A DNA stretch of 64,000 nucleotides from Cystobacter ferrugineus (GTDB lineage: Bacteria > Myxococcota > Myxococcia > Myxococcales > Myxococcaceae): assembly GCF_001887355.1 (NCBI RefSeq), contig NZ_MPIN01000009.1, positions 372,001 to 436,000 of the forward strand, read 5' to 3'. The first letter of the stretch is position 1. The number at the start of each line of letters is the position of its first letter. Of this stretch, positions 8,427 through 16,655 are shown in pieces. The notes below the pieces were generated by a model. The model saw nothing but the letters and a program-made list of their open reading frames with translations. It made no database searches and was not told where the DNA came from. The position numbers and the translations under genes were made by a program.

Positions 8427-10561
8427 TGGAACAACACCTCCACTCCCGGAGCCTTTTCCTGGGCTGTTCTCACTGCTCTCTTCAACATGTCTATGCGCTT
8501 GGGTTTGAGTCCGCCGTCCTCGTAGATGAGGCGGACCCTCGGAACCAGCACCTGACTTCCCTCGGGGAGAAGGGACTTGAGGGAGACCCGGCGGATGTCC
8601 AATGTCTCTCCATAGTATCCCAGGGCCTCTCTCGCATCCGCGGTCATCTGCGCGGTCAAAGCATCCTCCTCCAGCAGTGCGAGATTCCGGCTCTTGAAGC
8701 TGAACGTCTCGACGCGAGGTGGTCGTCCGGCGAACTCGCTCTCCTCGATGACGAGCACATCCACGAAGCGCAGCCCGGGGCCTGGCTTCCTCACGCCCAC
8801 ATACTTCTCGATCCGAGGCGTGTCGAAGTCCGCGAGAAAGCGGCGCTGTGCCCGAGGCAACTCCGCGTCAGCGTACAACAGCTTCAACATGGCTCGCTCG
8901 AAGGCCAGCCCTCGGGCGAAACCGCTCCACATCTTCTCATAGGGTGCCCAGCGCAGAGGCCCTTCGACCGCCGTGCCCTGCTTGATTTCCCCAAGACGCT
9001 TCTCGTAATAGGCGACGTACTCAGGCCAACGCGGATTGTCCCGAGCATCGAACGGTGGCGATTCGAGAGAGGGGCGGTGCTTCTCCAGCACCGCCACGTC
9101 CTTGGGTAGACGTGGGCCCGAGGCTTCGGACTCCACCCACGCCAGTTTGGCCTCCACCACCTCCGCGGTAAGGCCCGCGTGCTCGTCCACCAGGGAGGCA
9201 AGGCTTCCCGGGCGCGCCGCGACATGAGCGTCCTTCGAGGTGAGGCGTTCCCCAGGGCTCTTCGCCGCACCGCCCCTGGCCGCGGGGGGGCCCGAGTGCT
9301 CGGACCTGGCTTCGGACAACCAAGCTTGTGCCCTGGCCACATCACCTCGGGCCTCTCGCAAAGCCAGGGCGGCGTCCACGCCCCCCACGGCCACGAAGCG
9401 GCCCGCCTCCCGGCTGGCCCGGATGTCCCGTGACAGCTCACGCAGACCCTCCACCCCCAGCAGCACCTCCAACTGCCGCGCACTCTCCTTGAAGCCCCTC
9501 CACCGCGGCTCCAATGCCTGGAGACCGTTCAAAACAGGAACTCCGGCGCCCGTCGCACCTCGGGCGGAGAGAACACGTGCGCCCTTGCCTCCCGCGTAGA
9601 GCGTCACCAGCAGAACCGCGGGCGCCAACTCACGCGTCGCCCGCTCGTATTGGCCCCGCGTCAACGAGTACGCCCCATGGCCCGTCCCGGTCACCAGGCC
9701 ATGGAAGCCCAGCGGCACGCCGAAGGTCAGATGGTCGAAAACACCCAGCATCACGTTGCCCGGGGCGTAGTGCTGCTCCATCCACTTCTTCTCCGCCGTG
9801 TCGATGGCCTCCTGGTAGGGCGGTGGCAGTTGGTCTCGAATAACGGCGAAGTTGAGTCCCGCCCCGCCATCACTCACCTGGGTACTGGAGAGCGCGTCCC
9901 TGCCCGCTCGGGCAAGGCCTCGACCCAGATCACTCCATTCAAAGTCTCGATCCGGACGGGCGGTGGGCTTCAGGCCTCGTACCTCCAGCGCCGTACGGAA
10001 CGCGGGCAGCAACTCGAGCGTCTCCTCGAGGCGCTTGTCCCGAGCCAACACGAAGAGAATTTCCCGCAGATCATCGTCATGAGCCGAGTCGACGATGAAG
10101 AGGGCGAGCCCCTCGGCTCTGAGGGCCCCATAGGCCTCGATGGCCTTCAGGAGGAAGGACGTGCGCTTGCGGTTGAGGATGTGGGCGACATCTTCGCGTG
10201 GTGTTCCCAGTGACCCGAGCCGCACGGCGCCCCAATCATCCAGCCGCTCCACCAACCGGGGCATGTCCACCCTGTCCTGCAACGCGAGGAACTCCGCGGG
10301 CGAGGCACACGTCAGAAAAGGAGCGAGGAGCGCCTCTCCATCATCGGAAGAGAAGTTGGGCCAACCAGGAGGCACGTGCTGGCTTCCGCAACTGGGAAGG
10401 CCGTGAGGGGCGGTTTCCCCGCAGGCCAACGCGCGCGGAGCGGCCTCGTCCGAACCCGCCCTGGCGACGTCCGGACTCGGAGCCAGCGAGGCACAACCCG
10501 TGGCGAGCAGTGCTGCCAGCAGCAGCGCCGCCCACCCATGAGCCAGAATCTCCGCGCGCAT
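8423..10561 (-). CDS. Lipoprotein with C-terminal nuclease-like toxin candidate domain
   Basis: The 712-residue protein begins with a lipoprotein signal peptide ending in LLATGCAS (lipid on Cys23). The middle region (residues 60-430) has a HILNRKRTSF segment and a short hydrophobic glycine-rich stretch (VLLVTLYAGGKGARVL) of the kind seen in myxobacterial polymorphic-toxin lipoproteins. Residues 430-450 look like a linker. The terminal 180 residues contain GLAFERAMLKLL, then RFVDVLVIEESEF and VETFSFKSRN. The Glu...Asp...Glu-x4-Lys order could be a PD-(D/E)XK-type nuclease fold, but this is not proven. It lies 13 bp downstream of the GH92 gene, and the next gene overlaps its stop, as toxin/immunity pairs do. 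It is probably delivered to kin or competitors, by inference. Confidence 0.6.
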   Translation of the reverse strand: MRAEILAHGWAALLLAALLATGCASLAPSPDVARAGSDEAAPRALACGETAPHGLPSCGSQHVPPGWPNFSSDDGEALLAPFLTCASPAEFLALQDRVDMPRLVERLDDWGAVRLGSLGTPREDVAHILNRKRTSFLLKAIEAYGALRAEGLALFIVDSAHDDDLREILFVLARDKRLEETLELLPAFRTALEVRGLKPTARPDRDFEWSDLGRGLARAGRDALSSTQVSDGGAGLNFAVIRDQLPPPYQEAIDTAEKKWMEQHYAPGNVMLGVFDHLTFGVPLGFHGLVTGTGHGAYSLTRGQYERATRELAPAVLLVTLYAGGKGARVLSARGATGAGVPVLNGLQALEPRWRGFKESARQLEVLLGVEGLRELSRDIRASREAGRFVAVGGVDAALALREARGDVARAQAWLSEARSEHSGPPAARGGAAKSPGERLTSKDAHVAARPGSLASLVDEHAGLTAEVVEAKLAWVESEASGPRLPKDVAVLEKHRPSLESPPFDARDNPRWPEYVAYYEKRLGEIKQGTAVEGPLRWAPYEKMWSGFARGLAFERAMLKLLYADAELPRAQRRFLADFDTPRIEKYVGVRKPGPGLRFVDVLVIEESEFAGRPPRVETFSFKSRNLALLEEDALTAQMTADAREALGYYGETLDIRRVSLKSLLPEGSQVLVPRVRLIYEDGGLKPKRIDMLKRAVRTAQEKAPGVEVLFQ

Positions 10562-10574
10562 GGTCCCTACCCAC

Positions 10575-12893
10575 TCAGGGCGCCCTGCTCATCGACCTCG
10601 CCTGGGGTTTGGTCGCCCAGGAGGTGTTGGGCTTCGCCTGCATGACGAAGTGCAGGCTTCCTCCCGCCAGGAGTTCCTCGTGCCGGAGGAAGCCGCGCTC
10701 CAGCGGGCGGCCGTTCAACGACACCTTGCCCACATAGAGATTGGCATCCGACAGGCCCTCGGTCGTCACGGTGAAGCGCTTGCCATTGGGCAGGTTCAGC
10801 GCCGCGCGCTCCACGAAGGGACGGCCAAGGACATACTCATTCGAGCCGGGCGTGACGGGATAGAATCCGAGCGCGGTGAAGACCAACCAGGAGGACATCT
10901 GGCCCAGGTCATCGTTGCCCGACAGCCCGTCCGGCGTGGGCTTGTACTGACTGTCGACGATCTGCTTGAGCCGAGCCTGTGTGCGCCACGGCGCGCCCGC
11001 GAAAGAATACATATACGCGACATGGTGGCTGGGCTCGTTGCCATGGATGTACTGGCCGATCAGCCCGGCGATGTCCTCGGCGTGCGAGTAGTCCAGCTTC
11101 GAGATGTCGTACTCGAACATGGCGTCGAGCTTCTTGACGACCGCCGCGTCGCCTCCCATGGCCTTGATCAAACCGCTCAGATCCTGAGGCACGAACCAGG
11201 AATACTGCCAGGCGTTACCCTCGGTGTAATCACTGCCATAGTTGATGGCGGTGGGATCGAAGGGCGTGCGGAAGGCCCCGTCCGCCCGGCGAGCGCGGAT
11301 GAAGCCACTCTTGGCATCGAAGGTATTGCGCCAGTTGCCCGCGCGGGCCTCGAAGGTCCGGGCGATGTCCTCCTTGCCCAGGGCACGGGCCATGCGGGCG
11401 ATGGTCCAGTCGTCATAGGCATACTCGACGGTCTTGGACGCGGCCTCCGGCTCCCTGTCGATGGGGACGTAGCCCAGGGACATGTAGTCCCCGAGCCCGC
11501 CATAGGGAGCGTAGGTCGCGCTCTTGACCATGGCGTCCAGCGCGGCGTTCGCGTCGAAGCCCCGGATGCCCTTGAGCCAGGCATCGGCGATCACCGGCAC
11601 GGCGTGATAGCCAATCATCGTCCAGGTCTCGAGCCCGTGGAACTGCCACACGGGCAGGATGCCGTAGGGGCTGTGCCGCTGGGAGGCGAGCAGCGAGTTC
11701 ACGATGTCGCTGTTGCGCTTCTCCGGCTGGACCAGGAGCAGCAGCGGGTGCTCGGCCCGGAAGGTGTCCCACAGGGAGAAGGTCGAGTGGAAGGTGAAGC
11801 CCTCGGCCTTGTGCACCTGATCATCCGGGCCGCGGTAACGGCCGTCGGCGTCGGTGAACACGCTGGGGGCGATCAGGCTGTGGTAGAGGGCGGTATAGAC
11901 GCTGGTGCGCATCGGCGCGGGCGCGTCGAGCTCCACCACCCCCAGCGCCTGCTCCCAGGCCGCGCGGGTGGAACCGCGCAGGGCGCCGAAGTCGAAGCCG
12001 GTCTGCTCGCTGTCCAGGTTGAGCAGAGCGTTGTCCTCGCTGACCGCGGAGATGGCGACCTTGACGATGAGCGGGCCATCCAACTCGCCGAACTCGAAGA
12101 CACCCTCCAGCGCGCGGCCCTCGAGCTGCGCCTTGTCCGCGGGGCTCCTCCCCGGCTGGCGGAAGCCCTTGTACACAATGGCCTCGTCGCGATCGTGCAG
12201 GGCGTGGGAGACGAGCGGCTTGTTGAAGCGAATGGCGAAGAAGAGCTTGCGCCCGGGAGCCCAGCCGCGCGTTTCGCGGTAGCCAGTCACCGTTCCATCG
12301 TTCGCCACGCGCACGCGCGACCACAGCACCTTGCCCGGGTAGTTGTAGATGGACGAGCGCAGATCCAGCAGCACGCCCGCTGGCGCCTTCCCCTCGAAGG
12401 TGTAGCGGTGCATCCCGGTGCGCAGCCCCGCCGTCAGCTCGGCGCGCACGCGCGAGTCCGACAGGGTGACGGCGTAGTAGCCCGGCCGGGCGACCTCCCC
12501 GTCGTGGCTGAAGCGCGAGCGGTAGCCCGAGCCCGGCTTGTCCGCCTCGCCCGGATCCAGCTTCACCGCGCCCGAGAACGGGGTGAGCAACACGTCGCCC
12601 AGGTCCGAGTGGCCCGCGCCGGAGAAGTGGGTGTGCGAGAAGCCCAGGATCGTCGGATCATCGTGACGGTACCCCGCGGCCCAGTCGTAGCTCTGCTTGA
12701 ACGGACGCACGTCGGTGTCGGGGCTGAGCTGCACCATGCCGAAGGGCGCGACCGCGCCGGGAAAGGTGTGGCCCTTGCCGCCCGTTCCAATGAACGGATC
12801 GACCGCGTCATAGGCGGACGGGGCCGCCGCTCTCGCCTCACCGCTCATCGCCCCCAGCAGGGCACCCACCGCGCAGAACATCCCGAGCCGCAT
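10575..12893 (-). CDS. Secreted GH92-family glycosidase (alpha-mannosidase-like)
   Basis: This 772-residue protein opens with a signal peptide (MRLGMFCAVGALLGAMSG then ARA) and continues with the GH92 start DPFIGTGGKGHTFPGA. Further family signatures are FSHTHFSGAGHSDLGD, TFSLWDTFRAEHPL, the HHVAYMYSFAG segment and the GNDDLGQMSSW stretch with acidic residues expected to bind calcium and assist catalysis. GH92 enzymes are calcium-dependent exo-alpha-mannosidases acting on fungal or host N-glycans and mannans, fitting a predatory, polymer-degrading bacterium. I chose ATG 12893 because it gives a clean signal peptide; the frame remains open for 53 more codons without one. Two same-strand genes follow directly, so the three may share a transcript. 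Confidence 0.92.
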   Translation of the reverse strand: MRLGMFCAVGALLGAMSGEARAAAPSAYDAVDPFIGTGGKGHTFPGAVAPFGMVQLSPDTDVRPFKQSYDWAAGYRHDDPTILGFSHTHFSGAGHSDLGDVLLTPFSGAVKLDPGEADKPGSGYRSRFSHDGEVARPGYYAVTLSDSRVRAELTAGLRTGMHRYTFEGKAPAGVLLDLRSSIYNYPGKVLWSRVRVANDGTVTGYRETRGWAPGRKLFFAIRFNKPLVSHALHDRDEAIVYKGFRQPGRSPADKAQLEGRALEGVFEFGELDGPLIVKVAISAVSEDNALLNLDSEQTGFDFGALRGSTRAAWEQALGVVELDAPAPMRTSVYTALYHSLIAPSVFTDADGRYRGPDDQVHKAEGFTFHSTFSLWDTFRAEHPLLLLVQPEKRNSDIVNSLLASQRHSPYGILPVWQFHGLETWTMIGYHAVPVIADAWLKGIRGFDANAALDAMVKSATYAPYGGLGDYMSLGYVPIDREPEAASKTVEYAYDDWTIARMARALGKEDIARTFEARAGNWRNTFDAKSGFIRARRADGAFRTPFDPTAINYGSDYTEGNAWQYSWFVPQDLSGLIKAMGGDAAVVKKLDAMFEYDISKLDYSHAEDIAGLIGQYIHGNEPSHHVAYMYSFAGAPWRTQARLKQIVDSQYKPTPDGLSGNDDLGQMSSWLVFTALGFYPVTPGSNEYVLGRPFVERAALNLPNGKRFTVTTEGLSDANLYVGKVSLNGRPLERGFLRHEELLAGGSLHFVMQAKPNTSWATKPQARSMSRAP

Positions 12894-13325
12894 CCGTTCA
12901 CCCCTCGTCGAAGAACCTCGCCGCGGATGACTAGCACGGCCGCCCCCTTCCCCGGGACAAGGAGCGACGTGAGGGCCTTCACGCGTGGAGGCCTCCTGGA
13001 AATGTGCTGCCAAGGCGGAGTCCCCACGTGCCCGCACCGACTCCTTATTCAAGACAGGCCAGGTTCAACCGCGAAGACCAACGACTTCGCCGCCAATGGC
13101 ATGCAGTTGGTCCGGTGCCAGGTGTCAGTGGTCGTGCTTGCGTGCGCCGTGACCCGTCCCCTCCAAGGGACGCCCCGACAGGCCCTCGCGAGCAACGGAG
13201 GAGAGGTCCGCTCCTTCCCCTCCCTCGTCGCTCGGGAACAACCCACCAACCCGGGCCACTCCCCCTCGGCGGCCCTGCCCTGACCACATGGGTGGGGAAA
13301 AGCCAGATTGTCTCCTAATGGGTGT
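12894..13325. other. Intergenic region upstream of the lanthipeptide locus, with a possible lipoprotein 3'-end remnant
   Basis: No intact gene is seen here. On the minus strand, 13125-13151 encodes GHGARKHDH and a stop. That nearly repeats the last residues (GKGARKHDH) of the small lipoprotein encoded at 16446-16643, in the same orientation. At the DNA level 13124-13148 and 16445-16469 differ at two of 25 positions. The rest of that lipoprotein is not recognisable upstream of the tail, so this could be the end of a decayed paralogue. The promoter of the GH92 gene presumably lies near 12,900-12,960, but no clear -10/-35 pair is visible. Confidence 0.35.
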
Positions 13326-13340
13326 TTTCCGGCCCGGAAA
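13326..13340. promoter_or_regulatory. Perfect 15-bp palindrome upstream of the lanthipeptide promoter candidate (possible operator)
   Basis: TTTCCGG and CCGGAAA arms flank a single central C. The palindrome ends 10 bp before a candidate -35 element and 82 bp before the precursor ATG. A dimeric regulator bound here could activate or repress the locus. No regulator gene is adjacent. Function is inferred from position and symmetry only. Confidence 0.4.
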
Positions 13341-13350
13341 GTCCCGGCTG

Positions 13351-13379
13351 TTGAATCCGTATTTCCTCATCAATACGCT
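13351..13379 (+). promoter_or_regulatory. Candidate sigma-70-type promoter of the lanthipeptide precursor
   Basis: TTGAAT (13351-13356) and TACGCT (13374-13379) are 17 bp apart, in an unusually AT-rich patch for this genome. Transcription would begin about 35 bp before the precursor start codon. The -10 match is weak (three of six consensus bases), so this is tentative. Confidence 0.35.
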
Positions 13380-13421
13380 TAGTATGACTCGCCGTGGTGG
13401 CGAGTTGAAAGGGGGTTGGTC

Positions 13422-13574
13422 ATGAACAACGTACTCGCATTGCAGAAGCTCTCCGCGGATACGGGCGAGGAGGCAGTCGGAGACAACTCAACGGATGGAG
13501 GGCAGGAGCAAGCTCCCTCCAACCTCAGCTTGATTGGTGAGTGTAGCTCGGGCTTGAGTCTCCTGTTGTGTTAG
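13422..13574 (+). CDS. lanA: Class III lanthipeptide precursor peptide (labyrinthopeptin-like core)
   Basis: This 50-residue peptide starts at ATG 13422 after a GGGGG ribosome-binding site and ends 90 bp before the LanKC synthetase gene. The leader contains VLALQKL near its N-terminus, which matches the L-x-L-Q type recognition motif of class III leaders, and is acidic thereafter (TGEEAVGDNSTDGGQEQ). The core, SNLSLIGECSSGLSLLLC, contains two copies of the class III ring motif Ser-x2-Ser-x(n)-Cys (n = 4 and 3), the pattern that yields labionin or lanthionine rings. Spacing and composition recall labyrinthopeptins and SapB. The cleavage point is probably near Pro32-Ser33, but no GG or GA site is present. 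The leader-core split and product structure are inferences. Confidence 0.88.
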   Translation: MNNVLALQKLSADTGEEAVGDNSTDGGQEQAPSNLSLIGECSSGLSLLLC

Positions 13575-13623
13575 CAGACAGGCTCCAGTCGAGGGGGAGC
13601 ACCGCCTGTCGACAGAGAATCCA

Positions 13624-13649
13624 CCCCCGAGGGCATCTGCCTTCGGGGG
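13624..13649 (+). terminator. Hairpin between precursor and synthetase genes (possible attenuator)
   Basis: An 11-bp stem (CCCCCGAGGGC with GCCTTCGGGGG, one G-T wobble) closes a four-base ATCT loop. It is not followed by a T run, and it is only 15 bp before the lanKC start codon. Such hairpins between lanthipeptide precursor and enzyme genes usually reduce read-through or protect the 3' end of the precursor message, so that much more peptide than enzyme is made. Confidence 0.5.
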
Positions 13650-13664
13650 ACCGGGGGAGGAAGC

Positions 13665-16316
13665 ATGCGCGGCATTGAGCGGCGGGCACGGGAGAACATC
13701 CGTCTCTTCACGCTTCTGCATCCGGAGCGCTATGGGAGCCTGGATGGCTATCAATCGAAGAGCGCCGGGTTCCGGGAACTCCTGGTTCGCCTGCTGCCAG
13801 CCTCCTGGACGATCGGGAGGAGTTCGGGAATCTGGTGCGAGGCCCACCCTCTCGAGCCCTCCATCCCAGACACCGGCTTCAAGATCCATGTGTCCACGGC
13901 GCACGATCGCGCCCGGGAACTCCTGGCGGCGGTCGTCCCCCTGCTCGTCTCCGAGCGAGTGGCCTTCAAGGTGCTCGTCGACGAGTTCGTGCTCGACTTG
14001 AGCAATTCCCACATGTGGGCACGGGGCGCGAGCGGGAAGTTCATCACCATCTATCCTGCGGATGTCGTTCAGATGAAGCGGCTCATGGAGCAACTGCACG
14101 GCGTCACGAAGGACTTCGTGGGCCCCTACATCCTGTCGGACAAGCGGTACAAAGGCAGCCACGTCCTCTTCTATCGTTATGGTGCGTTCCGCGGCCTGGG
14201 GCGCCTCAACGCCTACGGAGAGCAGGTGCCCCACCTGCGGACGACGGATGGCCGCCTGCTTCCGGATCCACGCCCCCCGTTCTTCACCCTGCCCCCAGGA
14301 GTGGACGATCCCTTCCCGGATGACGATCAGGGGGCCGCCGGTGAGCCCATCCTCCATGGCCGCTACAAGGCGCTCTCGGCCATGAGTTCTTCCTCCAAGG
14401 GAGGAGTCTATCGGTGCCTCGATCTGACGTCCCGGGTGGAGGTGGTGCTCAAGGAGGCTCGGCCCCTGGTGAACCGGGGGCGCAAGAACCCCTGCGACGC
14501 CGTCGATTGTCTCGAGAACGAGTACCGGATCCTCAAGCGGCTGGAGGCAACGGGACTGGCTCCCCGCGCGCTCGACTTCTTCCAGGACTGGGAGCACAGC
14601 TTCCTCGTCATGGAGCTCGTGCGAGGCAGCAAGCTCAGTGCCCACATGGCCTCCGGGCAACTATCCCTCATCGCGTCGCCCACGCCGGGTGCCGACGAGG
14701 TGCGGCGCTTCTGTGAGACCTTCCTCGCGGTGTCCAGGAAGCTCATCACCGCGCTCCGCACCATCCACTCGCGGGGCGTGGTCATCCAGGACATCTCCCC
14801 GAAGAACATCCTGTTCGACCTGGAGCACGATCAACTCACGTTCATCGACTTCGAGGCCGCGCTCGATCTCCAGAACCCGGAGCAGGGCCCGGTCATCCGG
14901 CTGTTCACTCCAGGCTTCGGAGTGGAAAGGCCCGCGGGCCCGGTTCCCACCTTCCGGGAGGATCACCAGGCCTTGAGCCGGGTTCTCGGTGATTTCCTCT
15001 ACCCGCCCACACCCTTCTTCATGCTCGCCCCCCATCAGCGCGAGCCCATGCTCACGCACTTCGCCCAGGAGAAGGGCATCCCAGAAGCCTTCGTGCGGCT
15101 CATCTTCGGAATCGAGCAGGACTTCGCGCGGGCGGATGAACTGCTGGCCGAGGCGGAGCGAAGCCTGGGGAGCATCCACTCGTCGCAGCCGCTCCCTCTC
15201 CGTCGGGAAGAGGACGCGTTGCGCGAGTCCCTCGATGGGATCATCCGCTACATCACCGACCAGATCCACTCGGGGGAGGATCCCCTGGATCTCCCCACGG
15301 ATTACCGCCGCTTCACCACCAATCGCTTGAGTGCCGCCTATGGAGCGTCTGGCATCGCGCTCTTCCTCCAACGCGTGGGCAAGCCGCCTCCCGAGGTCTT
15401 TCTCGAGGCCCTGCTTCGCGAGTCCTCCCAGGTCGACAACCAACGCTACGCACCCGGTCTCTACATCGGCAGTGCCGGAATCGCGTGGACGCTGCTGGAA
15501 TTGGGGTGGAGGAAAGAGGCCGAGGCGCTCCTGGAAGTCGCGGCGCACTCTCCCCTGCTCTTCGAGAATGCCGACCTCTTCTACGGAGGCGGCGGATTCG
15601 GGCTCACGAATCTGTTCTTCTTCGACCGGCTCGGGGACGAGAAGTATCTCCAGCGGGCGATCCAGGTTTTCGACACGCTGAAGCCGGGCATCCAGTCATC
15701 CGAGCAAGGGTATTTCTTCGAGAACAACGGGGATGTCTACCATGGCCTGGCGCATGGCGCCTCCGGGCTCGCCTATTTCTGCCTGAAGCTCCACCAGGCG
15801 ACCGGGCGGCAGGAGCACCTCGATGCCGCGCTCCGGCTCCTGGACTTCGACCTGTCGAGTGCTGATCGGAGGAAGGGTCATCCACGGTTCCACCGTTCCC
15901 GGCGGGAATCGGTGTTCTATCCGTACTGGCACATTGGGAGCGCGGGCATTGGCTGTGTCGCGCTGCGCTTCTACGACGTGCTCCGGGACGAGCGGTACGC
16001 CCAGGAGTCTCGGAGCATCGCGGCATCGCTCGCGGGCAACTACTCCGTGTTTCCCACGAACTTCACGGGTATGGCGGGCCTGGGAGGATTCTTCGTGGAC
16101 CTCTATCGGTACACCGGCGAGGAGGTCTGGCGGACGGAGGCCCGGCGGTTCCTGGATCGGGTGATGCTGTTCGCGCTCGAGCGGCCGACCGGCCTCGTCT
16201 TTCCTGGCGAGGATCTCCTCCGCGTCTCCACGGATTACGGCACGGGTTCCGCGGGGACCGGCTCGTTCATCCACCGGCTCCTCACGGGCAGCGGCATTCC
16301 CTACCTGGACTTCTAA
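13665..16316 (+). CDS. lanKC: Class III lanthipeptide synthetase LanKC (lyase-kinase-cyclase)
   Basis: This 883-residue protein has the three expected parts. Residues about 40-215 form the phospho-Ser/Thr lyase (FKIHVSTAHDRA, GASGKFITIYPAD, GPYILSDKRYKGS). Residues about 225-500 form the kinase (VVLKEAR, GVVIQDISPKNILFD with the catalytic Asp, FIDFEAAL). Residues about 520-880 form a LanC-like cyclase (GGGGFGLTNL, GLAHGASGLAYF, YWHIGSAGIG, STDYGTGSAGTG). The three zinc ligands of class I cyclases are missing: WHIGSAG and FTGMAGLG stand where Cys and Cys-His would be. That places it in class III rather than IV. It would phosphorylate, eliminate and cyclise the Ser residues of the precursor upstream. 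The start has a GGGGGAGGAAGC ribosome-binding site. No protease or ABC exporter gene is adjacent. Confidence 0.93.
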   Translation: MRGIERRARENIRLFTLLHPERYGSLDGYQSKSAGFRELLVRLLPASWTIGRSSGIWCEAHPLEPSIPDTGFKIHVSTAHDRARELLAAVVPLLVSERVAFKVLVDEFVLDLSNSHMWARGASGKFITIYPADVVQMKRLMEQLHGVTKDFVGPYILSDKRYKGSHVLFYRYGAFRGLGRLNAYGEQVPHLRTTDGRLLPDPRPPFFTLPPGVDDPFPDDDQGAAGEPILHGRYKALSAMSSSSKGGVYRCLDLTSRVEVVLKEARPLVNRGRKNPCDAVDCLENEYRILKRLEATGLAPRALDFFQDWEHSFLVMELVRGSKLSAHMASGQLSLIASPTPGADEVRRFCETFLAVSRKLITALRTIHSRGVVIQDISPKNILFDLEHDQLTFIDFEAALDLQNPEQGPVIRLFTPGFGVERPAGPVPTFREDHQALSRVLGDFLYPPTPFFMLAPHQREPMLTHFAQEKGIPEAFVRLIFGIEQDFARADELLAEAERSLGSIHSSQPLPLRREEDALRESLDGIIRYITDQIHSGEDPLDLPTDYRRFTTNRLSAAYGASGIALFLQRVGKPPPEVFLEALLRESSQVDNQRYAPGLYIGSAGIAWTLLELGWRKEAEALLEVAAHSPLLFENADLFYGGGGFGLTNLFFFDRLGDEKYLQRAIQVFDTLKPGIQSSEQGYFFENNGDVYHGLAHGASGLAYFCLKLHQATGRQEHLDAALRLLDFDLSSADRRKGHPRFHRSRRESVFYPYWHIGSAGIGCVALRFYDVLRDERYAQESRSIAASLAGNYSVFPTNFTGMAGLGGFFVDLYRYTGEEVWRTEARRFLDRVMLFALERPTGLVFPGEDLLRVSTDYGTGSAGTGSFIHRLLTGSGIPYLDF

Positions 16317-16356
16317 ATCCAGGGTGCCCAGCTCCCCAGTGGGTGAGGCGGGACAA

Positions 16357-16434
16357 GGGCACCTTCTCGTACGTCCACCCCGGCACGACGACACCGTCAC
16401 GGAGCGTACCATCCCCCTCCCGGAGAAGGTGCCC
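16357..16434. repeat. Perfect 12-bp inverted repeat between convergent genes
   Basis: GGGCACCTTCTC (16357-16368) and GAGAAGGTGCCC (16423-16434) are exact reverse complements separated by 54 bp. They lie between the lanKC stop and the convergent lipoprotein stop. This could fold into a long-loop hairpin acting as a bidirectional transcript end, or be a scar or protein-binding site. There is no T run. Confidence 0.5.
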
Positions 16435-16445
16435 GGGCCCCAGCG

Positions 16446-16643
16446 TCAGTGATCGTGCTTGCGCGCGCCTTTACCCTTGCCCTTGTGCCGGCACTGATAC
16501 CCATCCCAGTACTCGCTGGGGTGACAGTCCCGGGACTGGGCCCGGACTCCTTTCCTGGAGGAGGAATGGGTGGTGTCGCGGACGTAGATGCAGCCCGGCA
16601 GCACGAGCATGAGCGCGGGGATGAGGCAGAAGATGGGTTTCAT
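16446..16643 (-). CDS. Small lipoprotein, histidine/lysine-rich C-terminus
   Basis: This 65-residue protein begins MKPIFCLIPALMLVLPGC, a short lipoprotein signal with the lipobox VLPGC. The mature part has a conserved-looking CHPSEYWDGYQCRHKG segment with two cysteines and ends in a basic GKGKGARKHDH tail. A GTG at 16655 would add four residues. I do not know a function; a small Cys-paired envelope lipoprotein is all that can be said. A 25-bp DNA match to its 3' end occurs at 13124-13148, on the far side of the lanthipeptide genes. Confidence 0.65.
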   Translation of the reverse strand: MKPIFCLIPALMLVLPGCIYVRDTTHSSSRKGVRAQSRDCHPSEYWDGYQCRHKGKGKGARKHDH

Positions 16644-16655
16644 GGGACCCGGCAC

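Noticed and set aside
10560-13283. A 907-codon plus-strand open frame
   Set aside because: It mirrors the GH92 gene, whose conserved motifs and signal peptide on the other strand are decisive.
13665-16316. Class IV lanthipeptide synthetase (LanL)
   Set aside because: The cyclase domain lacks the Cys and Cys-His zinc ligands that class IV enzymes keep.
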